Below, one piece after another: positions 24,079 through 31,461 of a DNA stretch of 64,000 nucleotides. The stretch comes from Pseudomonas lurida (GTDB taxonomy: Bacteria; Pseudomonadota; Gammaproteobacteria; Pseudomonadales; Pseudomonadaceae). The notes under the pieces were generated by a model. It saw only the letters and a program-made list of their open reading frames with translations. It searched no databases and was not told the DNA's origin. Every line of letters starts with the position of its first letter. Within the stretch, counting starts at the first letter, position 1. The DNA lies in contig NZ_JAAMRE010000014.1 of assembly GCF_013522705.1 (NCBI RefSeq), forward strand, positions 61,338-125,337, given 5' to 3'. Made by a program: the position numbers and the translations under genes.

Positions 24079-24642
24079 TCATTTGATTCGGATCGAACTG
24101 TCGCCGCGCTCCAAGTGAGCCCAGGTAGGTTCGGGTAAAAGTTCGTGTTCAGCGTCTTCACCGGCTGCCATACGCTTGCGCACCGCTTCGTTATGCTCGC
24201 GGATCTCCTTGAGCTTGGCGGCAATGGCCTTTTTGTCCGGAGCAATGCTCGACTTCACAGTGGTCAGTTCGTCCGGCACTGCATCTTCGTTGTCCACGAT
24301 CACCCGTTCAATGCCCATGGCCAGTGTGATGGTGAAGAGCGGACGCTTGATTGACTTGATGTTGGCGGCTTCCATGTTGCGACGCAGGTAGTCGCTGATC
24401 TGGGCGACGCTGTTGGACTTGATCCGCTTGAGATCAGCCAGGCGCTCGATTTCGTTGTCGATAGCCGTCACGTCGCTTTCAATGTTCCGGCGCAACATGA
24501 CGATGTTGTCAGCCTTGTCGTTGAAGTCGCCTTGCACTTCGTCCATGGCATGCTGCAGGGCCTCTTTCAGGCCCTCATCATCGGTATCGGCCATGGCCTG
24601 AAGTTCGGCGAGTTTGCCGGTGAGTGCGTAGAGTTGGGTCAT
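24079..24642 (-). CDS. Gp157-like protein (siphovirus Gp157 family)
   Basis: 187 residues, almost wholly helical, with long coiled coil (DNIVMLRRNIESDVTAIDNE, IERLADLKRI) and the family segment NIKSIKRPLFTITL. Streptococcus phage relatives are linked to phage resistance in the literature; in most siphophages the gene simply sits in the recombination cluster next to an annealing protein, as here. Its start overlaps the stop of the next gene by four bases. Confidence 0.78.
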   Translation of the reverse strand: MTQLYALTGKLAELQAMADTDDEGLKEALQHAMDEVQGDFNDKADNIVMLRRNIESDVTAIDNEIERLADLKRIKSNSVAQISDYLRRNMEAANIKSIKRPLFTITLAMGIERVIVDNEDAVPDELTTVKSSIAPDKKAIAAKLKEIREHNEAVRKRMAAGEDAEHELLPEPTWAHLERGDSSIRIK

Positions 24643-25382
24643 GCTGCGGCCTCCGTGCCTTTTTCAAGCACAGCTTTGCGCTCCTCGAATGCTCGAGTGA
24701 TTCGCGCGATGAAGGTGGGTTCGTTGCGACGAGTTGCCTCGCGGATGTATTTCACGTTCAGAAGCTTGAGTTCGTGAGTCGTGACGGCCTTGCCAATGGT
24801 TTCGACCGCTGAGGCAAGCCAGTCGACACGCTCTTGTTTTTGGCGAAGTATCTCGGCGTCCTTGTCCTCGGCTTTTTCAAGCTTGAACTCTTCGGTGATG
24901 GTGTCGACGTAGGTCGGATCGTCGAACATGCCCATGTAGATGTCGGCGGCGAACCCCAACGGCTGCAGGCATTTACCGATGGCGTCTGTCAGCGATTTTT
25001 TCGCTGCGTCCCAGTCAGTAAGAATCTTTCCCTGCTGCAGGTAGATAAATGGCGTATGGCCGTAGTGCTGAACCGTGCATTTTTGCCCGGCGTTGCCCAG
25101 GTACCAAAGCTCGATTTTTACGGTGTGCAGCTTCGCGCAGATCATTGGAGCCTCTGGCCACTCTTTAGTGGGCGCCTGAAGTGGTGCACCTTCGTCAAAT
25201 CGATCCTCAAGGACATTCCAACCCCAACCCTCACCGCATGGTCCGAAAATTTCTGTTGCCTTGCGCATGAGGTAGGTTGGCCTGATCGCAGTGCCCTTAA
25301 AGCCACCCGCGCCAGTGTATTTTTTAGTAGCGTCAGGGTCGGTTGTGTTGACCTGGTCCCAAATTCTCGTGTTCTCGGACAT
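24639..25382 (-). CDS. Putative single-strand annealing recombinase
   Basis: 247 residues. GFKGTAIRPTYLMRKATEIF and the WGWNVLEDRF segment, then DWDAAKKSLTDAIGKCLQPLGFAADIYMGMFDD, have the order seen in Rad52/ERF-type phage annealing proteins (N-terminal beta-sheet core, then a helix ending in a 'lGfaadvY' type strand). Assignment rests on this pattern and on its place between Gp157-like and ATPase genes; I could not match it to a named family by eye. Its start codon shares a base with the stop of the upstream ATPase. Confidence 0.55.
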   Translation of the reverse strand: MSENTRIWDQVNTTDPDATKKYTGAGGFKGTAIRPTYLMRKATEIFGPCGEGWGWNVLEDRFDEGAPLQAPTKEWPEAPMICAKLHTVKIELWYLGNAGQKCTVQHYGHTPFIYLQQGKILTDWDAAKKSLTDAIGKCLQPLGFAADIYMGMFDDPTYVDTITEEFKLEKAEDKDAEILRQKQERVDWLASAVETIGKAVTTHELKLLNVKYIREATRRNEPTFIARITRAFEERKAVLEKGTEAAA

Positions 25383-26476
25383 TACTTATTCCTCCAACCG
25401 TCAGCGCGCTTGACCAGTTCCTTGAAGGCAGTCGACGGCAGTCTGCTCATGTATTTTTTGTTGTCGCGATACCATTCTTCCAGGGCGGCTTTGGGCGTCT
25501 GGATGGCAACGACGTGAGAGACCTGTTGCTTGTACGAAGTCGAGTTTGAAACCTGAGAGTGGAAGGTCCGGCTCACCACTACGGTGTTGGTCATTCCCTG
25601 CTTGACCAGGTTGTTCAGTTCTTCCTGGGATTGAACGGCAATGGCACCGGGGTGCTTCTGCTGGAACAACCGGTAGCAGGCCTCCCGTACAAGCTCGGTA
25701 CTGCCGTACTCGACATATTCAACGTCAGGAATACCAGCCTCGATCTTCTCCGCCACCTCATCCAAGCGCCCGGTGTCAATCCAGGCGTTTTTCGACACCT
25801 GTTTCAAATCCCATCCGCTAACCGTTTGGCGGTCTCGCTCAAGCTGCAGATGCTCGGGGAGAATGTCATAGCCGTAGGTCAGATCGGTGTTGCATACGAA
25901 GAGGGTGCCGACGTACAGCTTGCCGGGCCGGGAGGGCAGGATATGGCCGTATTTGGTACCGATGACGTCGCTCATCGGCGGCTGCATACGCAGGCACATG
26001 TTGCGGATTTCCGTTTCGTCTTCGTCGGTGATGCCGGAGACAACGAATTCAACGCCCTGATTCTGCCTATGTGCCGGCGTCTCGTTGATGCACAACACCT
26101 CCGCGTCGAACTGGTCGCTATGCCGGAACTCAGGCACCCACTGCTTATTGCCATTCCAGACCTTCACGTCGTACCCGTTCCGGGTCAGTACCAACAGGGC
26201 AATTTTGTAGCCCTCGCCGAAGCTGCCGATGGCATCGGCGCGGTCGGACTTAGACGTGCTGCCCAGAACCAGGGTGCTGGCCTCCAGCCTTGCAAAGCGG
26301 CTGGTGATGAACAGCTGGCCGTTGGCGAAGGCGTATTCGAAAGGCGACTCGCTATCCAGCGCGTTCTGCACCAGCTCCCGGATGGCCTCTTTCAGGCCCC
26401 AATGGCGGACGTAGTCGCGGGACAGGGGAAGTTCGTAGGACTTGGACCGGATGCGATCTGCAATAGCTGCGAGCAT
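25382..26476 (-). CDS. GHKL-fold ATPase of a phage recombination operon
   Basis: 364 residues. The N-box is AIRELVQNALDS (31-42, with E34, N38, D41 in the expected places), and GSFGEGYK (84-91) is the G2-like lid, as in Hsp90, MutL and MORC proteins. The usual DxGxG box between them is replaced by SRFARLE, so the pocket is divergent. Residues 100-364 are not recognisable. The overlap of start and stop with the annealing-protein gene implies coupled expression. It may remodel protein-DNA complexes in recombination; this is inference. Confidence 0.72.
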   Translation of the reverse strand: MLAAIADRIRSKSYELPLSRDYVRHWGLKEAIRELVQNALDSESPFEYAFANGQLFITSRFARLEASTLVLGSTSKSDRADAIGSFGEGYKIALLVLTRNGYDVKVWNGNKQWVPEFRHSDQFDAEVLCINETPAHRQNQGVEFVVSGITDEDETEIRNMCLRMQPPMSDVIGTKYGHILPSRPGKLYVGTLFVCNTDLTYGYDILPEHLQLERDRQTVSGWDLKQVSKNAWIDTGRLDEVAEKIEAGIPDVEYVEYGSTELVREACYRLFQQKHPGAIAVQSQEELNNLVKQGMTNTVVVSRTFHSQVSNSTSYKQQVSHVVAIQTPKAALEEWYRDNKKYMSRLPSTAFKELVKRADGWRNK

Positions 26477-26521
26477 GGCAATACCCCCGCGCCATCCTTG
26501 CGGGGCGCTGTGATGTGTTGG

Positions 26522-26611
26522 TTATTGAGTGATTCGATCAGCGAGGGCGCTGAGCAACATCAGAAAGGTGCAGACGGAGAGGGCAGAGAAGGAACCGCGC
26601 CAGATCAGCAT
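26522..26611 (-). CDS. Possible small membrane peptide (29 aa)
   Basis: Minus-strand frame MLIWRGSFSALSVCTFLMLL continuing to ADRITQ: one transmembrane helix after a short basic start. An in-frame TTG at 26638 would overlap the stop of the upstream gene (TTGA) and add nine residues. Too short to be sure. Confidence 0.4.
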   Translation of the reverse strand: MLIWRGSFSALSVCTFLMLLSALADRITQ

Positions 26612-26634
26612 GCGCCTGGTGTGCTGGTGGGGAG

Positions 26635-26829
26635 TCAAGGCCGAACCCTCACCGCGATGCGACCACCCTTCATGGTTGGCGCCAGGCGCTGCGGCAGATC
26701 CCGCACCAGGTCTTCACGCTTGCGGCCGATGAGCTCGTTGAAGGGAAGGCCGAAGCCCAGGATGGCAATGCGGCGCTCGATGTCGTCGAGCTGCTCGTCG
26801 ATCAACGATTTAACCGGTGCGGTGGTCAT
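26635..26829 (-). CDS. Small early phage protein (64 aa)
   Basis: 64 residues, helical N-terminal half (KSLIDEQLDDIERRIAILGF) and a basic end (MKGGRIAVRVRP). ATGA overlap with the upstream gene (26826-26829). No family recognised. Confidence 0.58.
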   Translation of the reverse strand: MTTAPVKSLIDEQLDDIERRIAILGFGLPFNELIGRKREDLVRDLPQRLAPTMKGGRIAVRVRP

Positions 26830-27017
26830 GCAGCCTCCTTGCGCTGCCTGGTGATTTTCAGCAGGCGCTGGCAGTAGTGGTTGAATTCTTCGACGGTGAT
26901 CGCATCGCCGGTGAGCATGTTGGTGATCATCCGCACCACGACGGCTTGGGCGCCGGGCTCGCTGCTGGGATGCTCAAGTGCTTCAAGTGCCTCATCGATC
27001 AGGATGTGCGGACTCAT
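26826..27017 (-). CDS. Small early phage protein (63 aa)
   Basis: 63 residues, helical throughout: DEALEALEHPSSEPGAQAVV then EEFNHYCQRLLKITRQRKEAA. Overlaps both neighbours by four bases, so it belongs to a tightly coupled operon. No family recognised. Confidence 0.58.
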   Translation of the reverse strand: MSPHILIDEALEALEHPSSEPGAQAVVVRMITNMLTGDAITVEEFNHYCQRLLKITRQRKEAA

Positions 27018-27451
27018 AGGTCGGCATCCACATCGTCTTCGCGCTCTTCCCGTCCTGCTGCTACAGCGTCTTCGGCATACGGTCTCAGCAGCGCTACAGC
27101 GATCTTCTCGACCGCTTCAATCGGGCGTTGATGGCCCAGCAGGTCGGCTGCGTGAGCCCGGGCATCGCTCTGGCTGCCGAGCATCGCCGACAGCAGTAGG
27201 CGGGCAAACGAATCACGCTCGTCCAGGCCGTCGATCTGGCGCTGGTTCAGGTAGCCCTGCAGGGCCGTGCAGAACCGGTCGAACGTCACCACCTGCGGCT
27301 GGCCGAAGCGGCGCTTCCACTTGATGTCGACGCCGCACACCAGGCGCTCTGCCGAATGCTCAAGCCAGTCCGTCACCTCGTCGCTCTCGCTGACCTCTGG
27401 AGGCAACTGAGCGTCGTAACGCTCCTGGCAAATCTTCAATGCTGCGTTCAT
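27014..27451 (-). CDS. Early phage protein (145 aa)
   Basis: 145 residues, soluble, with CQERYDAQLPPEVSESDEVT near the start and a highly acidic end (REEREDDVDADL). I start it at ATG 27451, which has GGAGG six bases upstream. Function unknown; it is the furthest-upstream gene of this coupled block. Confidence 0.58.
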   Translation of the reverse strand: MNAALKICQERYDAQLPPEVSESDEVTDWLEHSAERLVCGVDIKWKRRFGQPQVVTFDRFCTALQGYLNQRQIDGLDERDSFARLLLSAMLGSQSDARAHAADLLGHQRPIEAVEKIAVALLRPYAEDAVAAGREEREDDVDADL

Positions 27452-27679
27452 GGTCGCCTCCAAGGTGGCTGTTGTTCACCTGTATTCGTCAACACTCATG
27501 CCTCCCGCTGGTTGCCGATGGGCGCGGGGGAGGAGTGCTGACGTAATAGAGGTGGGAAAGGGAGGACAGGTCATCCAACTTCGTTGAAGCTGCGCTTTTA
27601 TTTGCGGGGCAGTTGAGTGTACTGATAGGCTCAAAACAGCGATGTGCGAGATCGCACCGCCAAATAGCGAGATTTTTGA

Positions 27680-28057
27680 ATGTTCAGATTTTTTCTAGCC
27701 ACTATTTTTTCATTTGTTTTTCTCGGCGTAATTTCTGGTTGCTCTTCCACTGCCGAACAAGAAAAAACACTGAGCGCCGGGCTCGTTGCGCATTTGAATA
27801 AATTCAAGACGTACCCGATCGCCTCGCAACTGGCCGGGGTTGAAGGGACAACCCAACTGCGCTTTACGATAGATGGCGACGGAAATGTCGTTTCTTATGA
27901 GCTGGTACAAAGTTCAGGCAATGTGGACTTGGACGCGGCCACTCTAGAATTAATCCGTCGCGCCCAACCACTGCCGAAACCACCAGCCGATTTAATGAAA
28001 GACGGCCCAATTACGATCATTGCCCCTTTTATCTACTCCCTAGACGGGAATATCTGA
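27680..28057 (+). CDS. Lipoprotein with a TonB-like C-terminal domain, candidate moron
   Basis: 125 residues. Lipoprotein signal with lipobox ISGC (cysteine 21). Residues 35-125 match the TonB C-terminal domain: YPIASQLAGVEGTTQLRFTI, DGNVVSYELVQSSGNVDLD, ATLELIRRAQPLPKPP and a closing FIYSL. Unlike TonB it has no inner-membrane anchor or proline-rich spacer. The gene is AT-rich, on the plus strand inside a minus-strand operon, and overlaps the end of the next gene by 18 bases. A free TonB domain anchored as a lipoprotein might occupy TonB boxes of outer-membrane receptors, which many phages use for entry. Confidence 0.78.
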   Translation: MFRFFLATIFSFVFLGVISGCSSTAEQEKTLSAGLVAHLNKFKTYPIASQLAGVEGTTQLRFTIDGDGNVVSYELVQSSGNVDLDAATLELIRRAQPLPKPPADLMKDGPITIIAPFIYSLDGNI

Positions 28058-28237
28058 GCAGGACTTGCAATCCGCTGCCGTCACTCGATGACCGTCTTCG
28101 CATTCAACGACGGAAACGCTGCTGGTGTAGCCACGTTCAGCGTTGAGCCTGTTTGTCTCGCTGATACAGGCGGCCAGGCTCTTGTCGGAAAATACCCGAA
28201 GTTCGCCGCGCAGGGTGATGTGGATGACTTTGTTCAT
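28040..28237 (-). CDS. Small phage protein (65 aa)
   Basis: 65 residues: NKVIHITLRGELRVFSDKSL then LNAERGYTSSVSVVECEDG, with two cysteines near the end (CKSC). ATG at 28237 is chosen for the GGAG seven bases upstream. No family recognised; the beta-helix-beta pattern is common in small early proteins. Confidence 0.58.
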   Translation of the reverse strand: MNKVIHITLRGELRVFSDKSLAACISETNRLNAERGYTSSVSVVECEDGHRVTAADCKSCSDIPV

Positions 28238-28304
28238 GGTCATGCTCCGGGTTGTTTTCCCAATGCCCACCGCTCTGGATGGGCATCAGTGAAAAGGTCC
28301 GCAC

Positions 28305-28436
28305 TCAAAAGAAAACGATGCAGCAAGGTCCGTCGTAGCCTTCTTCGCATACAAATGCCTGGGCCTGCCGGGTAGACACCGTCCAGTCTTGAACGTAAAT
28401 GGTGCCAGCGAAACGGCTTTTGATCATGATTTGCAT
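28305..28436 (-). CDS. Very small phage protein (43 aa)
   Basis: 43 residues beginning MQIMIKSRFAGTIYVQDW and ending in a cysteine-rich, hydrophobic tail (CCIVFF). The ribosome site GAGGAAAAG is good. Size and order (directly upstream of another small early gene) suit the first gene of the leftward operon. Function unknown. Confidence 0.55.
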   Translation of the reverse strand: MQIMIKSRFAGTIYVQDWTVSTRQAQAFVCEEGYDGPCCIVFF

Positions 28437-28501
28437 TTTCTTTTCCTCGTTTGATTTTCCGGATGACCCTGTCGCCAAGGTCATTGAGGAAATCTGTGGG
28501 G

Positions 28502-28530
28502 CCCAGGCCCGCTACTGGCGACGGCCTGGG
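28502..28530. repeat. Hairpin with conserved 13-base loop, copy 1
   Basis: Perfect 8-bp stem CCCAGGCC/GGCCTGGG around the loop CGCTACTGGCGAC. Copy 2 at 28778-28802 has the same loop (one change) but a different stem. Confidence 0.65.
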
Positions 28531-28777
28531 GTTGTTGCGTCAGCGGTGTTGTCCAATTACCCGCTGCTGATTGCAGGGCTGGCCGGTCGTCTTCGGTGTG
28601 GGCTTCGAGCTTCCTACTCACAGCGTCAAACAGCATCTGTTCGCCGTGGATAACAGGTCCTTACAACATGCACGCTACAGCTCTGAATGCCCTGACTGAA
28701 TGGGGCAGGGTGCATGAGGTCCGGCGCGCCCAGCCGAAGCTATCGGGCCCGCTAATTCATATCCTTTGGAGCTTGCC

Positions 28778-28802
28778 GTGACCCGCTACTGGCGTCGGTC
28801 AC
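28778..28802. repeat. Hairpin with conserved 13-base loop, copy 2
   Basis: Perfect 6-bp stem GTGACC/GGTCAC around the loop CGCTACTGGCGTC. Stem sequence differs from copy 1 while pairing is kept, the signature of a selected structure. Confidence 0.65.
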
Positions 28803-29036
28803 CGGCTTGAATCAAATGTTACTCCAGCCGCGGGCCTTTCGGCTTGTTCTCCCGCTGGATAACTGTTCTTGGCGCTTTACGCTGCACGCCCGGGTCAGTT
28901 GCCAACCCTCTGAGCCGTTTAGGCCGGTTCATCGCTGCCTTTGAATCTGGGCCGGTGGTGATCCGGCAAGGGGTTTCGCTAAAGAGCGGCGCAGGGTTAG
29001 CTGCTGGCGATTCGCTGTGGCGTCTCGATGGATATA

Positions 29037-29091
29037 AATATAGGCAATCCCATATTCATCGTCAATGGGTATTCCCATATATTTTATGGGA
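29037..29091 (-). promoter_or_regulatory. Predicted left promoter (pL) with repressor operators
   Basis: On the minus strand TTGACG (29065-29060), a 17-base spacer and TATATT (29042-29037) form a near-consensus sigma-70 promoter. It is overlapped by TCCCATAT (29048-29055), ATGGGTATTCCCATAT (29065-29080) and TATGGGA (29085-29091), the same words that fill the cI-cro gap. The CI repressor would silence leftward transcription from here in the lysogen. Confidence 0.72.
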
Positions 29092-29097
29092 GGCGAT

Positions 29098-29121
29098 AAA
29101 AAGCCCGCTCAGCGGCGGGCT
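29098..29121 (-). terminator. Terminator upstream of pL, ends the DUF1654 transcript
   Basis: Minus-strand stem GCCCGC/GCGGGC (29120-29115 with 29108-29103) followed by five T. It would stop rightward-lying minus transcripts before they enter the pL region. Confidence 0.75.
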
Positions 29122-29124
29122 CAT

Positions 29125-29376
29125 TCACGCGTCACAGTATTCTCGCCAGCCGATCCTTACGGTGTCGCCGTTCAAGCGTTCGATGCGAATGCCGACGGTA
29201 TCTCCGATCTCCTGAATGACCTGGTGCCAGGCCTCGGAGCTTTCGTCCTCTCGCCTAGAGACGACGACGGCTTGCACCTTCTGCACGCCTGGGGCGGCAA
29301 TGATGCGCTGCAGACGGCGACCTAAAACCTCGTAGGAATTACGTTGCTTTGCCGTGGGGTAGGGTTCCTGGATCAT
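29125..29376 (-). CDS. DUF1654 family protein
   Basis: 83 residues. SYEVLGRRLQRIIAAPGVQK, AVVVSRREDESSEAWHQVIQ and GIRIERLNGDTVRIGW are the features of DUF1654, a family nearly confined to pseudomonads and their phages. ATG at 29376 has AAGGAG upstream. Function unknown. It lies between the two operator regions, so it is probably expressed in the lysogen. Confidence 0.78.
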   Translation of the reverse strand: MIQEPYPTAKQRNSYEVLGRRLQRIIAAPGVQKVQAVVVSRREDESSEAWHQVIQEIGDTVGIRIERLNGDTVRIGWREYCDA

Positions 29377-29501
29377 ACTTCGCTCCTTGCGATATCTGTA
29401 TGCATGAACAGTATTCTTGATGGCAAATATTGGCAAGAGGGGAGCAGGCGCTTTCATGCATAAATGCATATTTAGGCAGGTGGTTCTTTTTGGCAGGCAT
29501 G

Positions 29502-29524
29502 AAAAAGCCCGCACTTCGCGGGCT
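29502..29524 (-). terminator. Terminator after the zinc-ribbon membrane protein gene
   Basis: Minus-strand stem AGCCCGC/GCGGGCT (loop of five) followed by five T, 20 bases after the stop at 29544. Confidence 0.75.
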
Positions 29525-29543
29525 TGACTGGCATTGTTTTCGG

Positions 29544-30428
29544 TTAGGTCGGGCGGGGCACCCAATACATGCGGCAATGAATCTCATGATTGTCGTAAAG
29601 CTTAACCGAAACAGTTTTAGCGGATTGTTCGCTTTCAAAGGGGCCGGTGATGATTGTGGTCCCATCTACCGCCAGAACGGGTATTGCCAAGTCTTCAAGC
29701 ACGCCTTCAATCCGGCCTAAGTCCCCCGTATGGGCTGTTATGCGAACCGTCCAGCCTTGAAAAGCGGACTTAAGAGCCTGCTCAGTAAAGGGCGGATATT
29801 TGCCACTCACCGAATCCCTGTAGACGATCTCGCTGAAAAGCCTGGGGCCGTCGCGCATCGTGATCAGGGCTCGCTCGGCTTCTTCCTTTGTTTCAAATGG
29901 GCCGGCACCCACAGCTAGGTCAATCATAGGAACAACCGGGAGCCCGGTGCTGGCGATGGCCTCGACTGTTCGTCGCTGTTCTTCTTCGTCACGGCAGGCG
30001 GTTGATGCAACCCATCCGTTTTCCAGTTTTAGGGCGCGCGCTGGTTCAATCTCTGCCCCGCAATGCTCGCACTTCACGGCAGCTTTTCTGATTGTCTCGG
30101 CGCAGAGCGGGCAGTCGCGCAGGTCGCTAGTCTGCACGCCCTCGGAACCCCCTGACACCTCGATCCAGCCCTTACGAAGATATGAATTCGTCAGAATGCC
30201 GTTGATGCCGATCGCATACCCGAGACTGACCACGGGGGAAACGATGAGCAGCCCAGGGCCGCCAGTTAGAAAAGAGAAGCCTCCAACCAACAACAGCCAG
30301 ATAAAAAAGTGACCCCACAGCTCTTTATAGGCAAGGTAGAAAGCCCCGAAAACAATAACCGCGAGCCACGACATCCCGCCAACACTTTCAGTGTTACCGT
30401 TTGCCGGATTCCTGAATTCTCGTTTCAT
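29544..30428 (-). CDS. Membrane protein with zinc ribbon and two SPOR-like repeats
   Basis: 294 residues from ATG 30428 (GGGAGGG upstream). Order: short cytosolic start; two hydrophobic helices (about 20-75); zinc ribbon CPLC...CEHC (about 105-125); and two similar beta-alpha units each ending in GPFE followed by an A-rich helix (GAGPFETKEEAERALITM and TGPFESEQSAKTVSVKL), as in SPOR domains that bind denuded peptidoglycan. With the helices and the ribbon on the same chain the topology is not obvious. It lies in the lysogenic-conversion interval; function unknown. The frame extends upstream to 30635 but that part has no support. Confidence 0.62.
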   Translation of the reverse strand: MKREFRNPANGNTESVGGMSWLAVIVFGAFYLAYKELWGHFFIWLLLVGGFSFLTGGPGLLIVSPVVSLGYAIGINGILTNSYLRKGWIEVSGGSEGVQTSDLRDCPLCAETIRKAAVKCEHCGAEIEPARALKLENGWVASTACRDEEEQRRTVEAIASTGLPVVPMIDLAVGAGPFETKEEAERALITMRDGPRLFSEIVYRDSVSGKYPPFTEQALKSAFQGWTVRITAHTGDLGRIEGVLEDLAIPVLAVDGTTIITGPFESEQSAKTVSVKLYDNHEIHCRMYWVPRPT

Positions 30429-30649
30429 TGGATCCCTCCCGTAATTGAGCCCGCACTTTACCATTCGTGGCGTACAGCCTCCATTGGCGAGCAGGACCGT
30501 CCAAGGTAGATCGCGGACACTCGCTGACTGGCCTGGATAGAAAGCCAGTAGCGACCCAAGTAGGAGCGTAGTACGGTCCGCTTTCAACAAGTTGCCCGGT
30601 CCGTCGCTTGGTAGATCACGGAGCGGGACACTCATGGCATGGAGGTCAA

Positions 30650-30907
30650 ATGGACATTACTCGACAGATCAATAAAGAAGAATTGGATGCAGCCCTGGTA
30701 GCGTTTGCCCGTTACAAAATCGGAGAGATAAAAATCTTCGACCTGGAGCAGGCAATGAGCTTTGAAGTAGGCGAGGCCCTATCCAGAAGCGGGTTGGTCA
30801 GGTTTTCAATTGCGAAGATGGTGTCCGGTCGTTATCGCATCAGCGATGAGGGGGAGAATGCGATCACAGATGCAGGGCGGGATCGCCTCGAGGTGATCCG
30901 AGGATGA
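30650..30907 (+). CDS. Small phage protein (85 aa)
   Basis: 85 residues, helical, DITRQINKEELDAALVAFAR followed by FDLEQAMSFEVGEALSRSGL and a wing-like end SGRYRISDEGENAI. The tail part resembles a winged-helix turn, so DNA binding is possible. GGAGGTCAA gives a good ribosome site. It is divergent from the gene at 30428. Confidence 0.58.
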   Translation: MDITRQINKEELDAALVAFARYKIGEIKIFDLEQAMSFEVGEALSRSGLVRFSIAKMVSGRYRISDEGENAITDAGRDRLEVIRG

Positions 30908-30935
30908 AGCGGCTTTTTGGCGATCGATAGGCAGC

Positions 30936-30956
30936 AAAAGCCCGATCAACCGGGCT
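30936..30956 (-). terminator. Terminator after the gene at 30979
   Basis: Minus-strand AGCCCG/CGGGCT stem followed by TTTT, 23 bases after the stop codon. Confidence 0.65.
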
Positions 30957-30978
30957 GAGGATCAGATCGGGTAGGGCG

Positions 30979-31197
30979 TCAGTCCGGCCCCTGGGCCTTC
31001 AGCCTGGCCAAGCCTTGCTTGATGTGGCCGGCGTTCTCGCCGATGGTCTCCAGGGCGCCGCGGACATTCTCGTCTACGTGAGGACCGCCATGGTTCGCGA
31101 TCCACATCGACAACTCCATGATGGCTGCCTCCAGAGCAAGCTGGTTCTCGGAGATGCGTTCGAGTGTGTCGGTAAGGGAATATTCGCGGGAGGGCAT
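30979..31197 (-). CDS. Small helical phage protein (72 aa)
   Basis: 72 residues: PSREYSLTDTLERISENQLA, then ALETIGENAGHIKQGLARLK. This is a family I associate with Pseudomonas prophages and nearby chromosomal genes, without known function. Start at 31197 chosen for the homogenous N-terminus and GGAG upstream. Confidence 0.62.
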   Translation of the reverse strand: MPSREYSLTDTLERISENQLALEAAIMELSMWIANHGGPHVDENVRGALETIGENAGHIKQGLARLKAQGPD

Positions 31198-31240
31198 TGC
31201 GTGGTCTCCAGTAGACGGAATGGAAAGCATAGCCGCGGAC

Positions 31241-31268
31241 AAAAAAATGGCCCGCTTATGTGCGGGCC
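31241..31268 (-). terminator. Intrinsic terminator (minus strand)
   Basis: Perfect 7-bp stem GGCCCGC/GCGGGCC with loop of six and seven T on the minus strand. It separates the gene at 31462 from the one at 30979. Confidence 0.75.
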
Positions 31269-31461
31269 TAATGGGAATTCTTCAAAGGAGTAGGGCGACC
31301 TTACCCTCTGTCGTGTAAATGCCAGGTGAAAAGGATGTCGCAAAAGCAGAAAAGCCCGCGATGGGGAGTGCAGGCTGAAAGGTTTTCACTAGGAGCTGAG
31401 GTAATAATAGGAGCTCGACTGTGAAAGGGGCGCGAAGCAGTGGCCTCTAAAGTAGTGCACG

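Larger units (their letters stand above)
28437..29036. other. Untranslated leader region of the leftward operon
   Basis: About 600 bases with no gene I trust lie between the predicted pL promoter and the first small leftward gene. A 51-codon minus-strand frame (28481-28636) overlaps a hairpin and has weak support. The region has two hairpins with the same loop (28502-28530 and 28778-28802). A long structured leader after pL is what one expects for an antitermination region, but I cannot identify boxA/boxB. Confidence 0.5.

Noticed and set aside
28481..28636. 51-codon minus-strand frame in the pL leader
   Set aside because: Weak ribosome site, low-complexity end and overlap with a hairpin that is better explained as RNA structure. 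Could still be a small gene.
30544..30553. Third copy of the loop word of the 28.5/28.8 kb hairpins (GCCAGTAGCG)
   Set aside because: Only 10 bases match, and the flanks do not form the same closed loop; chance match likely.
30501..30633. Two imperfect GGTAGATC...GGACACTC repeats in an intergenic gap
   Set aside because: Short, with gaps, and no link to a start codon or promoter that I could define. Not enough to call an element.
30429..30635. N-terminal extension of the zinc-ribbon membrane protein frame
   Set aside because: No ribosome site at the far start; ATG 30428 has GGGAGGG. The extension overlaps a divergent intergenic region with repeats.
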